The notes under the pieces are model-generated. The model was not told the origin of the DNA. It searched no databases and saw only the letters and a list, made by a program, of their open reading frames with translations. A stretch of 64,000 nt of DNA. It comes from Gp1-AA133 sp963744055. GTDB taxonomy: Bacteria > Acidobacteriota > Terriglobia > Terriglobales > Acidobacteriaceae. The stretch lies in assembly GCA_963744055.1 (NCBI GenBank), contig CAVUSL010000001.1:1364001-1428000 (forward strand), read 5' to 3'. Made by a program: the position numbers and the translations under genes. Numbering within the stretch: position 1 is the stretch's first letter; each line of letters opens with the position of its first letter. Shown one piece after another: positions 18,202-27,684 of this stretch.

Positions 18202-18372
18202 ATGGCGAACATCATCATTATCGGCGGAAAGGTGGACGACCGGTTTCACGAGGAAATCAACAAGCACGCGGCCGGTGGATATCTGCCGATCCTCATGAGC
18301 AGCGTCGCGAAAGACAATGCCCGAACCGGAGAATCGGAAGTGCACGTAACCGTGCTGCTGCAAAAGCCCTGA
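18202..18372 (+). CDS. Small hypothetical protein (56 aa)
   Basis: 56 residues starting at ATG 18202, preceded by AGGAG at a workable distance. Sequence begins MANIIIIGGKVDDRFHEEIN and contains a short beta-like start and a His-rich middle; I do not recognise the family. The frame is open upstream to 18109, but the SD supports the shorter form. It stands alone between the diguanylate cyclase and a minus-strand tiny gene. Confidence 0.55.
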   Translation: MANIIIIGGKVDDRFHEEINKHAAGGYLPILMSSVAKDNARTGESEVHVTVLLQKP

Positions 18373-18447
18373 CGCTGATACTTACGCCCAAATCAGGCAC
18401 CGCCGCGGAATGGCCAACCTCTACCGGACGGGGCGAAGAAAAGTGAT

Positions 18448-18648
18448 CTAGCTGACTTTCTTCAGGCGGGCTTCTGATTCCAGAAGTTTTGCAATCGTCT
18501 CTGAGGCCATATCGTTCGTTTGCCGGTTGTGCTCATGCAGAAGGGTGCGAAGTTTCTCGCACAAAGTCACCAGCAGCACATCGTCGTGAGTGCCGATTAT
18601 CAAGCGGCAAAGCTCTTGGATCTCTCGCGCTAAGTTTTGGGATGACAA
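18448..18648 (-). CDS. Tiny helical protein (66 aa), candidate member of the window's small-protein family
   Basis: 66 residues, predicted to be two amphipathic helices. The core THDDVLLVTLCEKLRTLLHEHN resembles, in spacing, the ENDPxKxxxLxxEIxxLL core of the small proteins at 32479-32658, 32793-32966 and 19985-20152. The only in-frame start is a TTG at 18648 and no good Shine-Dalgarno is seen, so the start, and even expression, are uncertain. Function unknown. Confidence 0.42.
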   Translation of the reverse strand: MSSQNLAREIQELCRLIIGTHDDVLLVTLCEKLRTLLHEHNRQTNDMASETIAKLLESEARLKKVS

Positions 18649-19027
18649 GTCGTTAGCAAGATAGGTTTATTGCGCGCAGATGGCAATCGAGGGAATGCTG
18701 TACGAAACCGAACATCTAAATGCTCGTCAAGGAACATTCTGCGGTCGCAACTCGCCGAGTGCCCAGGTTAGGCTTGCAGAATCGAAGCCTGTCCGATCCT
18801 CCGACTGCCCAGTGCAGCATAGCTTTGGAGTATGCATCGTCCCTGGTCTGCGAGGACCTCATGCGGCTCCTACCGTGCTCTCACACATCTCTCGTGCGCG
18901 GCACATGCATTTCGGATCATCGCAGCATCGGATGATGGCGGTTAGATTTGCCCTGCTCAAATTGCACAGTCAGAAGGGTGCAAGTCCCCGCATGGTTCTC
19001 AGAGCTCAGGGGAATTGATCAGTTCAA
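18649..19027. other. Gene-free stretch before tRNA-Ser
   Basis: No convincing gene, terminator or recognisable RNA is visible in these 379 bases. Short open frames here lack ribosome-binding sites and have no recognisable protein features. Confidence 0.5.
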
Positions 19028-19117
19028 TGGCGGAGGGAGAGGGATTCGAACCCCCGGTACGGTTTCCCGTACAGCGGTTTTCAAGACCGCCTGTTTCAAC
19101 CACTCACACATCCCTCC
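19028..19117 (-). tRNA. tRNA-Ser (anticodon UGA)
   Basis: Read on the minus strand the gene starts GGAGGGA (19117 downward) and ends TCCCTCC-G-CCA, so a seven-base acceptor stem, the discriminator G typical of serine tRNAs, and an encoded CCA are all present. The anticodon loop CTTGAAA gives TGA. The T arm GGGGGTTCGAATCCC is clear, and the long variable arm (TACGGGAAACCGTA) is diagnostic of a class II tRNA. Length about 90 bases including CCA. Confidence 0.96.
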
Positions 19118-19327
19118 GCGACAATCTGCCGATCCCGCCTTGGGGTGGCCGCTTGCGGATAGATCGCTTTTCACTTTCGATTATTAGTGTAGCAAGGGGG
19201 CGCAACGGGGCGTGAGCGTCACGGCCCAGATTGACATTTGAAGTCGGCAGGAGGGCAGGCACGGCGCGCATGAATCCGGTTGGCGAGAAGAATTGTTGCA
19301 ACTGGAATCGCCGGAGCTTGCTCGAAA

Positions 19328-19474
19328 CTAGGCGGATTCCGCCATCTTTTTCTTCTGATCCTCGAGCGAACGTTCGAGTTCAGTAGCGAGTTCCGTGGCT
19401 TCGTCGAGGTCGCTCTCGCGCGATAATTCTTCGGCGATTATGTGGGGCGGCCGGTGTTCGCTTTCTATGTGCAT
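19328..19474 (-). CDS. Tiny acidic helical protein (48 aa)
   Basis: 48 residues from the ATG at 19474, preceded by GGGAGA six bases upstream, a good ribosome-binding site. The second half (ESDLDEATELATELERSLED) is a charged helix with a Lys-rich tail. It is a weak match in pattern to the other tiny helical proteins of the window. A longer reading to 19531 lacks comparable support. Function unknown. Confidence 0.5.
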   Translation of the reverse strand: MHIESEHRPPHIIAEELSRESDLDEATELATELERSLEDQKKKMAESA

Positions 19475-19538
19475 GGATCTCCCAAGGTTTTCCTCACCAT
19501 ACGCGAGAGCAGATCGACCGACTACCTTCAAATGAAGG

Positions 19539-19730
19539 TCAGATTGCTGTTTGTCTTTTGAAGTCTGGCCTCAAGCATTGCGGTTCGCGTTTTACCTTGT
19601 TCGTAGTCTTCTGATCCGCAGGGCGACACTCTCCTGCAGCCGATCTCAGGCGGGTTGCAGCCTGTTTTGCGCGCCATTCGACGATTTCTTGCCGGAGCCG
19701 TGCGCGGCCCGGGTTGTTCACGATCTCCAT
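19539..19730 (-). CDS. Possible small basic protein (63 aa)
   Basis: 63 residues, basic, beginning MEIVNNPGRARLRQEIVEWR. An ATG with a weak upstream GTGAGGA supports it. No family recognised and no neighbour logic beyond lying in a run of tiny minus-strand genes. It may be a chance ORF. Confidence 0.3.
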   Translation of the reverse strand: MEIVNNPGRARLRQEIVEWRAKQAATRLRSAAGECRPADQKTTNKVKREPQCLRPDFKRQTAI

Positions 19731-19868
19731 TTCGTGCCGATCCTCACCTGATGTTTTAGCCGTAGATTGTGAATGCCACGTGAAAAAGCTTGCACAGGCA
19801 GAAAAGATCGGTCTTCACCACGCGCGTCGCCAGGAAAATGGAAAAAATAGTAAAGAATTGAGAGGCTC

Positions 19869-19967
19869 TTAATGCAGGATGGGCGATAAGTCGTATAGCG
19901 ACGCGACCAGCGTCAGGGTGATCACCAGCATGAATAAAATCAAAAGCCAGAACTTTTGATTGGCCAT
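19869..19967 (-). CDS. Possible 32-residue single-membrane-span miniprotein
   Basis: The 32-residue frame reads MANQKFWLLILFMLVITL then TLVASLYDLSPILH: a positive N-terminus followed by about 20 hydrophobic residues. It lies 18 bases downstream of the stop of the tiny gene at 19985-20152, so the two could share a transcript. No strong Shine-Dalgarno is visible. It is too short for routine gene finding. Confidence 0.35.
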   Translation of the reverse strand: MANQKFWLLILFMLVITLTLVASLYDLSPILH

Positions 19968-19984
19968 GGAGTGGGTCGGTACGG

Positions 19985-20152
19985 CTAAGCGCCCCCGGCA
20001 GCCGATTGGCTGTCCCGTTGGTTTGGTGTCGCAGCTTCGACATACGCCGCAGCGGCATTGCGAATGTCGTCGATTAGCTCCGTCATCTTTTGGGGATCGC
20101 GTTCTTTTGACAGTCGCAGAGCTAGTTTTTGAATGTGTTGAATGTCGGGCAC
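19985..20152 (-). CDS. Tiny helical protein (55 aa), ENDPxK-type family
   Basis: 55 residues from the GTG at 20152, which has GAGGGAGA at about seven bases upstream; a GTG at 20182 is the alternative. The helical core LSKERDPQKMTELIDDIRN matches the core of the two proteins near 32.5-33 kb (ENDPQKHLKLIDELL, ENDPAKLIALVKEID). The tail is Ala/Gly-rich. No known function. Confidence 0.55.
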   Translation of the reverse strand: MPDIQHIQKLALRLSKERDPQKMTELIDDIRNAAAAYVEAATPNQRDSQSAAGGA

Positions 20153-20587
20153 CCGAGTTTCTCCCTCGATCAAGCCTCCCACGAACGTACAGGCTCACGC
20201 GAACATCGCCAATCGGGAAGATCTTGTAACACCTTCGTGGCATTACGTTTGGCAGCGACGGCTGCTCCGCATCTGGAGTCGGAATCCGATCTCTCCGGGC
20301 GACGCACTTTTCACAACCCGGCCGCGTCGGTTAGCATGGAAGTGGTTGCGCATTTTCGAATTTGCTCCTGGCGGCTTCCGCTCAGCACTTCAAGCGAAGC
20401 GATCAGGAAGTACTTCTCCTGACTGGTCAATAACATAGGGACTATGTCTTGTTATGCCGCCGGGGCACGGCGCGTATGGCTGGACGGGCGTGCACGGTAG
20501 ATAACGAGATTCAGTTCCGAATCCTTCCGCGCAACACCGAAATCTAACACTTTTACCGTAAGGTTCACCAACCTGTAAGGGGCACGC
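20153..20587. other. Upstream region of the RND operon
   Basis: No gene is convincing here. Just before the adaptor gene a small hairpin (AGGTT-CACC-AACCT, 20561-20574) precedes the Shine-Dalgarno AAGGGG. No regulator gene is adjacent. Confidence 0.45.
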
Positions 20588-21715
20588 ATGGCTAAGAGAA
20601 TGATCCTGATGTTGGTCGTGACCGTTGTGGTCCTGGCGACCCTGGGTTTCGTAAAGTTCAAGCAAGTGCAGACCGCCGTTCAGGCGGCCGCCAGTTTTGC
20701 CCCGCCACCGGAGGCGGTGACCAGCGTCGTCGCCAAGCAGGAAGCTTGGCCCGACAGCCTCTCGGTCATCGGCAGCATGGAAGCAGTACACGGAGTGGTC
20801 GTCAGCGCCGACCTGCCGGGCACCGTTTCGAAGATCAACTTCGAATCCGGACAAGCCGTGAAGCAAGGCGACGTCATTGTCGAACTCGACACGCGACAGG
20901 AGCGTGCGCAATTGGCAGCTTTGGAAGCGCAGCGCGATCTCGCCAAGATCAATTTCGGGCGCATGCAGAAGTTGGTGGATGAGGGCGTCATCTCCCGGTC
21001 GGAATACGACACCGCCGTCGCTTCGCAGAAGCAGACCGAAGCGAACGTCGGCGAGATTCGCGCCACCATTGAACGCAAGACCATCCGTGCTCCTTTTTCC
21101 GGCATTCTTGGGATTCGCAAGGTAAATCTGGGCCAGTATCTGGCTGCGGGTAATCCGATTGTGCAGTTGCAGCAACTCAATCCCATCTACGTGGATTTCG
21201 GCGTGCCCCAACAATCCGGCTCGCAGGTGAAGGTGGGCGGCAACGTGACTGTCACCGCGCAGGATCTTGCAGGAAAACAATTCGCCGGCCGCGTCACGGC
21301 GCTCGATTCCGTGATCGATGAAGCGACACGCAACGTGCAGGTGCAAGCCACGCTGGCGAATCCGCAAGGCAAGTTGAAGCCGGGCATGTATGTGCAGGTG
21401 GCGATGCACTACGGCAAGGCCCGCGAAGCGGTCACGCTGCCGGCATCGGCCATCAACTATGCACCCTACGGAGATTCGGTCTTCGTTATTACCGACCTCA
21501 AGGATCCGAAAGGGAACACCTACCGCGGCGTGCGCCAGCAGTTCGTGAAGATCGATGGCTCGCGTGGCGATCAGGTTGCCGTGGTTTCCGGCGTGAAGCC
21601 CGGCGACGAAGTCGTCAGTTCCGGCGTCTTCAAGTTGCGCAACGGCGCCGCTGTCACCGTCAACAACAAGGTGCAGCCGGAAAACAATCCGGCTCCGAAA
21701 CCTGAGGACAGCTAA
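20588..21715 (+). CDS. RND efflux periplasmic adaptor (membrane fusion protein, MexE/AcrA type)
   Basis: 375 residues. An N-terminal membrane anchor (about 5-22) is followed by a lipoyl/barrel-sandwich hybrid split around an alpha-hairpin (EAVHGVVVSADLPGTVSKINF; RAQLAALEAQRDLAKINFGR; TIRAPFSGILGIRKVNLGQYL), then beta-barrel and membrane-proximal domains to about 350. It bridges the inner-membrane pump to an outer-membrane channel. AAGGGG lies seven bases before the ATG. The pump gene follows 46 bases downstream. No TolC-like channel gene is nearby, so the outer component must be encoded elsewhere. Confidence 0.92.
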   Translation: MAKRMILMLVVTVVVLATLGFVKFKQVQTAVQAAASFAPPPEAVTSVVAKQEAWPDSLSVIGSMEAVHGVVVSADLPGTVSKINFESGQAVKQGDVIVELDTRQERAQLAALEAQRDLAKINFGRMQKLVDEGVISRSEYDTAVASQKQTEANVGEIRATIERKTIRAPFSGILGIRKVNLGQYLAAGNPIVQLQQLNPIYVDFGVPQQSGSQVKVGGNVTVTAQDLAGKQFAGRVTALDSVIDEATRNVQVQATLANPQGKLKPGMYVQVAMHYGKAREAVTLPASAINYAPYGDSVFVITDLKDPKGNTYRGVRQQFVKIDGSRGDQVAVVSGVKPGDEVVSSGVFKLRNGAAVTVNNKVQPENNPAPKPEDS

Positions 21716-21761
21716 TCGTCGCGATACAAACTTAAGGGCGGCACAGACCTAAGGAAAGACC

Positions 21762-24700
21762 ATGAAGTTTACGGATCTATTTGTTAAGCGGCCGGTACTG
21801 GCGATCGTCGTCAACCTGGTGATCCTGATCGCCGGTTTGCAATCGATTCGTTCGCTCAGCGTGCGCCAGTATCCACGCAGCGACATCGCCGTGGTCCAGG
21901 TAACGACCACGTACGTCGGCGCGAACGCCGACCTGGTGCGCGGATTCATCACCACGCCGCTGGAGCGCGTGATTGCCAGCGCCGACGGCATCGACTACAT
22001 GGAGTCGTCGAGCGCACAGGGCCTCAGCACCATCACCGTGCACCTGAAGCTCAACTACGACACCAACGCGGCCCTCACCCAGATTCAGGCCAAGGTCGCG
22101 CAGGTGCGCAACGACTTGCCGCCCGAAGCGGAAGCTCCCGTCATCGACCTGCAGACCGCCGACAACCAGTTTGCCGCGATGTACCTGGGCTTCTCCTCGG
22201 CTGACCTCGATCAGAACCAGATCACCGATTACCTGACCCGCGTCGTGCAGCCCAAGCTGAGCGCGGTGAGCGGCGTGCAGCGCGCCGACATTCTCGGCGA
22301 TCGTACATTTGCGATGCGTATCTGGCTGAAGCCCGATCGTATGGCGGCTCTGGGAATTTCACCCTCGACGGTGCACGACGCGCTCGCCAAGAACAATTAC
22401 CTCTCGGCTATCGGAAACACCAAGGGCTCCATGGTGTCGGTGAACCTGGTTGCCAACACGAACCTGCAAGACGCCCGAGGAGTTCAAGCAACTGGTGGTG
22501 AAAGAGAACAACGGCGTCGTAGTTCGGCTGGGCGAGATCGCCGACGTCGTGCTGGGCGCAGAGACCTACGATCAGGACGTGCGCTTTAACGGCGAAACCG
22601 CCACCTTCATGGGCATCTGGGTCTTGCCCACCGCCAACTCGCTCGATGTCATCAAGCAGGTGCGCGCTGAGATCCCCGGCATCCGTGCACAGTTGCCCGC
22701 CGGCATGAAGGTCGGCATTCCCTACGACTCGACCGCCTACATTCAGGACGCGATCAACGAAGTGCTCAGCACGCTGACCGAAACGTTGCTGATCGTGATC
22801 GTTGTCATCTTCCTGTTCCTGGGATCGTTCCGGTCCGTGCTGATTCCGGTGGTCGCGATCCCGATCTCGCTGATCGGCGCTGTCTTCCTGATGCTGATGG
22901 CAGGGTTCACGATCAACCTGCTGACGCTGCTGGCCATCGTGCTCTCGGTCGGACTCGTGGTTGACGACGCCATCGTCATGGTCGAAAACGTCGAGCGCCA
23001 TTTGCACATGGGCAAGAGTCCCATCCAAGCCGCCAAAGATGCGGCACGTGAATTGGTCGGCCCGATCATCGCCATGACCATCACGCTGGCGGCGGTGTAC
23101 GCCCCGATCGGCATTCAGGGCGGTTTAACCGGCGCGCTCTTCCGCGAGTTTGCATTCACGCTCTCTGGCGCGGTCATCGTTTCCGGCATCGTGGCTCTGA
23201 CCTTGTCGCCCATGATGGGATCGAGGCTGCTGCGAGCCGGGCGATACCGACCGCGGCTTTGCGGGTATCGTCAACCGCCACTTCGAGAGGGTGCGCCGGC
23301 TGTACTCCCGCACGCTGACGGCGACCTTGCGTTATCGCCCTGTGGTTCTTACCTTGTGGGTGATCGTGGCCGCGCTGATGATCCCGTTCTACATGTTCTC
23401 GCAGCGCGAACTTGCGCCGGCCGAGGATCAGGGCGTCGTGTTCGGCGTGATTCAGGCGGCACCGAATTCCACTATCGACCAGACCAACCTTTTCACCGAT
23501 CAGGTCTACGACGTTTACAAGAGCTTTCCGGAAAGCCAGAGCATTTTCCAGATCACCAGTCCCAACGGCGGTTTCGGCGGCATGGTGACCAAGCCATGGA
23601 GCGAGCGCAAGAAGACTGCGCAGCAACTGCTGGTTGAGTCAGCCGGCCCGCTCTCGAAAATTCCCGGCATCCGCGTGATTCCGCTGACGCCTCCGGCCCT
23701 GCCGGGCGGCGGAAACTTCCCGGTGGATTTCGTGATCGCTTCCCCCGGCGAGCCGCAGCAGCTTGTTCAGTTCGCGAACCAGCTCGTCCAGAAGGCAATG
23801 ACCAGCGGCATGTTCATCTATGCCGACTCTGACCTGAAGTACGACCAGCCGCAAGCCGAAGTCGTGTTCGATCGCGACAAAGTGCGATCGCAAGGCGTCG
23901 ACCTGAGCCAGGCCGGGCAGGATCTGTCCACCATGCTGGGCGGAAACTACGTGAACCGCTTCAGCATCCAGGGCCGAAGCTACAAGGTGATTCCGCAGGT
24001 CAAGCGCGTGGAGCGCCTGACTCCCGAACAGCTCTCGCAGATTTACGTCACGGGTGCCGGCAACAAGCTGGTGCCGCTCTCCACGTTTGCGACGCTGCAG
24101 CACCACGACCGAGCCGCGCGACCTGAAGAAGTTCCAGCAGCTCAACGCGGTTCGAATTCAGGGCGTGATTCCGCCGAACGTTCCGCTCGATCACGCGTTG
24201 ACCTTCCTGGAGGCTGAAGCCAAGAAGATTCTTCCGCAGGGCTTCACGGTCGATTACGCGGGTGAGTCGCGCCAGCTGCGCGTGGAAGGCAGCAAGTTCC
24301 TGGGAACGTTCCTGCTTTCGGCAATCCTGATTTACCTGGTGCTGGCGGCGCAGTTCGAAAGCTTCCGCGATCCGTTCATCATTCTGGCCGGATCGGTGCC
24401 ACTGGCTCTTTCAGGCGCGCTGATGTTCTCGTTCCTCGGCTTGACCACGCTGAACATCTACAGTCAGGTCGGATTGATTACGCTGGTCGGACTGGTGTCG
24501 AAGAACGGCATTCTGATCGTGGAGTTCGCCAACCACCTGCAGGAAAGCGGCAAGCAGAAACTGGACGCGATCATCGAAGCAGCCACGACCCGACTGCGTC
24601 CGATTCTGATGACGACGGCCGCCACGGTCATCGGCCACTTCCCGCTGGTGCTTGCCACGGGCCCCGGCGCCGGAGCCCGTAACAGCATCGGCATCATGCT

Positions 24701-24851
24701 GGTCAGCGGCATGATCATCGGCACGGCATTCACGCTGTTCGTCGTGCCATCGATTTACATGCTGGTGGCCAAGCGTCACCTAGCCGAGGCGCAAGACGTG
24801 CAGCAGGCGGAAGAAGAGAAAGAACTGGAACCGGCCGACGCAGTAGCGTAA
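21762..24851 (+). pseudogene. RND efflux pump permease (AcrB/MexF type) interrupted by three +1 frameshifts
   Basis: Joined across frames this encodes an RND pump of about 1028 residues, the normal length. The frame changes at about 22468 (CAGACG expected, CAAGACG present), 23239-23241 (GGC expected, GGGC present) and 24103-24104 (CACACG expected, CACCACG present). Each is one extra base in a short homopolymer, and removing all three restores one continuous protein. Family residues are otherwise intact: the TM4 motif VGLVVDDAIVMVENVER with the proton-relay Asp pair, and TM10 LVSKNGILIVEFANH with its Lys. The coding sequence shows no other decay, so sequencing or assembly error is a real alternative to recent inactivation. 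Confidence 0.88.
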
Positions 24852-24950
24852 ACAGCAGGCGCCCACTCGAAATTGAGCAACTCTGCACAACTCGCGGCGT
24901 GGCAGGAGATTAACCCTCGCCACGCCGTTAGCTTTATCTCAAAAGCCTGA

Positions 24951-25049
24951 ACCGCAAAGGACGCCAAGAAAACCCGCAAAGCACGCGAAGAAACCCGGCA
25001 CAGTGTTCCTTTACGATCTTGGCGGCTGTTCGTTGCGATCTTTGCGGTT
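24951..25049. repeat. Fold-back intergenic repeat (AACCGCAAAG element)
   Basis: AACCGCAAAG at 24951-24960 is the perfect reverse complement of CTTTGCGGTT at 25040-25049. Just inside, GCCAAG (24963-24968) pairs with CTTGGC (25018-25023). The element, about 100 bases, fills the gap between the RND gene and the aminotransferase and could act as a transcript-end hairpin. Confidence 0.55.
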
Positions 25050-25108
25050 AAAGTCTTTCACGGTCCCCAGCATCTTCCACGGCGCCCGGAAATCTATAAT
25101 CAAAACCC

Positions 25109-26470
25109 GTGACCACAACAAGCACTCCAGAATCCGCCGTCCTGCGCCGGTCTTTCCGCAAGACCTTCCCAACAGCCGTGCGCGGTGAAGGCGTCTACAT
25201 CTTCGATGCCGACGGTAAGAGGTATCTCGACTTCGCCGGATCGGCTGTCGTGAACTTCATCGGCCACGGCGTGCGTGAAATCTCCGTAGCCATGGTCGAG
25301 CAGGCGGCGCAACTCGAATTCGTCCACACCAGCCAGTTCACGACGCCTGTTGCCGAAGCCTACGCGGAAGAACTGCTCGAGTTCGCGGGAGAGAACTTCC
25401 GCGGCGGCGCCGTGTACTTCACCAGCGGTGGATCAGAGTCGATCGAAACCGCGCTGAAGCTGGCGCGCCAGTACCAGGTCGAGATCGGCCAGCCACAGCG
25501 CTATCAGGTACTCAGCCGCGAGCAGAGCTACCACGGCTCAACGCTTGGAGCACTTTCAGTCTCCGGCAACCGCAAGCGCCGCGAGATGTACCTGCCCATG
25601 GTGAAGGAATTCGCGCACGTGGGCATGCCGTATTGCTATCGCTGCAAATTCGATTGTACCGATAGCTGCTACAACTGCGGCCAGCAGTACGCTGCGGAGC
25701 TTGAGCAAGCCATCGCCGAAGCCAACGGCGCAGCGGCCGCACTCATCTTCGAGCCGCTGAGCGGCGCAACGCTGGGTGCGGTTGTTCCGCCTCCGGGTTA
25801 TCTAGAGAAGATTGCGGAAGTGTGCCGCGCGCAGGGCTTGCTGCTGATCGCCGATGAAGTGATGACGGGCATGGGCCGCACCGGACGCAATTTTGCCGTC
25901 GATCACTGGAACATCGCGCCCGACATTCTCGTCGCCGCCAAGGGCCTCTCCAGCGGATATGCTCCGCTGGGCGCCGTCATCGCCAGCAAAAAAATCATCG
26001 CCGCCATCGCCGCGGGATCGGGTGCCTTTCTGCACGGCTTCACTTACAACGCACACCCGGTATCCGTTGCCGCCGGACGCGCCGTGCTCCGCCATCTCAA
26101 GTCGAACAAACTGGTGCAGGCCGCCGACTCGGAGAAACCAGGCACCGCGGCCCACACGCTTCGCAAAGAGCTCGACACTTTGCTGGATATTGCGCTCGTG
26201 GGCGATGTGCGGGGACTTGGCCTGTTGCTCGCGGTGGAATTCGTGGCTGACAAAGAAACCAAGCAGCCATTCGCCGTGCAGAAAGCTTTCTCTGCGCGTG
26301 TGGGCCAACTCGCCGCGCAACGCGGTGTGCTCGTCTACCCAATGCAGGGAAGCGTGGATGGAATTTCAGGCGATCACATCCTGGTCGCACCCCCGGCCGT
26401 GATCACCGAAGAACAGATCCGGTGGGCGGTGAAGGAACTGGGTGCGGCAATCGAGGAAGCTGCATTGTGA
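25109..26470 (+). CDS. Class III (omega-type) aminotransferase, PLP-dependent
   Basis: 453 residues from a GTG at 25109. Fold type I signatures: YFTSGGSESIETALKLAR near 96, LLLIADEVMTGMGRTGRNF near 248 (PLP-ring Asp), and the Schiff-base Lys in AAKGLSSGYAPLG near 277. Members move an amino group between omega-amino acids or diamines and a keto acid. An unusual Cys cluster, C-x2-C-x3-C-x3-C-x2-C, lies at about 174-190 (YCYRCKFDCTDSCYNCG). Related enzymes often have two or three Cys in this loop. Stands alone; a palindromic element follows its stop directly. Substrate unknown. Confidence 0.9.
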   Translation: MTTTSTPESAVLRRSFRKTFPTAVRGEGVYIFDADGKRYLDFAGSAVVNFIGHGVREISVAMVEQAAQLEFVHTSQFTTPVAEAYAEELLEFAGENFRGGAVYFTSGGSESIETALKLARQYQVEIGQPQRYQVLSREQSYHGSTLGALSVSGNRKRREMYLPMVKEFAHVGMPYCYRCKFDCTDSCYNCGQQYAAELEQAIAEANGAAAALIFEPLSGATLGAVVPPPGYLEKIAEVCRAQGLLLIADEVMTGMGRTGRNFAVDHWNIAPDILVAAKGLSSGYAPLGAVIASKKIIAAIAAGSGAFLHGFTYNAHPVSVAAGRAVLRHLKSNKLVQAADSEKPGTAAHTLRKELDTLLDIALVGDVRGLGLLLAVEFVADKETKQPFAVQKAFSARVGQLAAQRGVLVYPMQGSVDGISGDHILVAPPAVITEEQIRWAVKELGAAIEEAAL

Positions 26471-26523
26471 TGGAGGGACGGGCGTCTCGCCCGTCCGGCG
26501 GGCGAGGGCGCCCGCCGCTCCAT
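26470..26523. repeat. Three-arm palindromic element
   Basis: Outer arms ATGGAG (26470-26475) and CTCCAT (26518-26523) enclose two adjacent perfect hairpins: GACGGGCG-TCT-CGCCCGTC (26477-26495) and GGCGGGCG-AGGG-CGCCCGCC (26497-26516). Folded, this gives a three-way junction. It begins at the last base of the aminotransferase stop codon and has the character of a dispersed REP/MITE-like sequence; it may also act as a transcript-end structure. Confidence 0.6.
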
Positions 26524-26622
26524 CGATCATTCCATCCCAAAACTAAAACAGGCATCCTCGCCATGCGAGAATGCCTGCCGTAAATCCATCAGAGCCCAGA
26601 GCCGAAAGCCCAGAGCCTGCTT

Positions 26623-27168
26623 CTAAGCCCGTGCCGCCACTGCCGGTTCCGCAGCCGCTGCCGAAGCGCTCTTCGCTTCTTCCTTCGGGCCGCCTTGCTG
26701 CGCACCCTTGCGGATGTCGATGCCGCCTTTAAAGAAGGCGCCGTCTTCGATCGAGATGCGCGCGGCCACGACGTCGCCGGTCAGCGAGCCGTCACTGCGA
26801 ATGTCGACCCGATCGCTCGCGGTCAGATTGCCGCGCACCTTGCCGAGCACGACGATCTCGCGGGCATTGATGTTGGCGGCGACTACGCCGTTGCGTCCTA
26901 CCGTCACGCGATTGCCGGCCAGATTGATTGAGCCTTCGACGCGGCCGTCGATGTACAGGGATTCCGAACCGGTGACTTCGCCCTTGATGACCAGCGACTT
27001 GCCGATCGTTGCCTGGTCCGCCGTGGTGGTCGTCGAGACCGGGCGCGGGGCCGCCGGCTCCGACGACGACATCGTGGGCGCGGGCGGTGTGGACATCGCT
27101 GGACGCTGCTCCGGCTCAGGAGTGCCAGGCCGTCCCGGGGTAGCAGGCTGATTCGTGGGCTTCCACAT
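26623..27168 (-). CDS. Bactofilin (polymer-forming cytoskeletal protein)
   Basis: 181 residues. A Pro/Thr-rich disordered N-terminus (1-50) is followed by the DUF583 beta-helix from about 53 to 155, with regularly spaced short beta repeats (GKSLVIKGEVTGSESLYIDG, VEGSINLAGNRVTVGRNGVV). The tail is Ala/Lys-rich. Bactofilins polymerise without nucleotide and scaffold cell-shape or envelope proteins on the inner face of the membrane. No partner peptidase gene is adjacent. Confidence 0.92.
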   Translation of the reverse strand: MWKPTNQPATPGRPGTPEPEQRPAMSTPPAPTMSSSEPAAPRPVSTTTTADQATIGKSLVIKGEVTGSESLYIDGRVEGSINLAGNRVTVGRNGVVAANINAREIVVLGKVRGNLTASDRVDIRSDGSLTGDVVAARISIEDGAFFKGGIDIRKGAQQGGPKEEAKSASAAAAEPAVAARA

Positions 27169-27507
27169 GTTCGAGTAAATCCTTTCCAGTTGTGGGATTA
27201 ACGGTCACTGGCCGCATTTCGGTGACCAAATCGCATTCTACTCCCCCAAACCAAGCCCGGGCTGTGGAAATTCGCATTTTCGTTGATGCCAAAAGGGATG
27301 CCGCATTTCGCGTCGTCGCGTGGCTCAGGCCATGCCCGATCGGACAGTCCTCCGTCGGTTACGCCCCGGTGTAATTTCGCCCCGCCCTGTGGCACTTCTA
27401 CTACGGGTGGAGGTCGAGGGGTTCAGCCCACCGCGAAACTCTTGAAACCGCCATAACTTAAGACTTCCTTCGCTTCTCTATGGCGCCATTACGAGTTTTA
27501 CCGACCA

Positions 27508-27575
27508 GGCTCTTCTCTGCGCCCTCGGCGGCCTTTCTCCGCGGCCTCTGCGTTTTAAGATTTTTGGGAGAATCT
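27508..27575 (-). repeat. Dispersed GCAGAGG repeat, copy A
   Basis: Read on the minus strand it contains AAAACGCAGAGGCCGCGG, then GAGGGCGCAGAGAAGAGCC. The same order, with a few changes, is found on the plus strand at 46476-46534. Both copies lie between genes. Confidence 0.55.
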
Positions 27576-27684
27576 CCGCGCCGGACGACCGCTTTCTGCG
27601 ACCTTCGCCCTCCGTATGCGTCTAAAAACAAGCGCGATCCAGCCCGCCGTCCAACGTACACGGCATCAGGAGATTCTGATCACA

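Noticed and set aside
18500..20500. Possible integrated element around tRNA-Ser
   Set aside because: Only tiny genes and no integrase or att-like repeat were seen.
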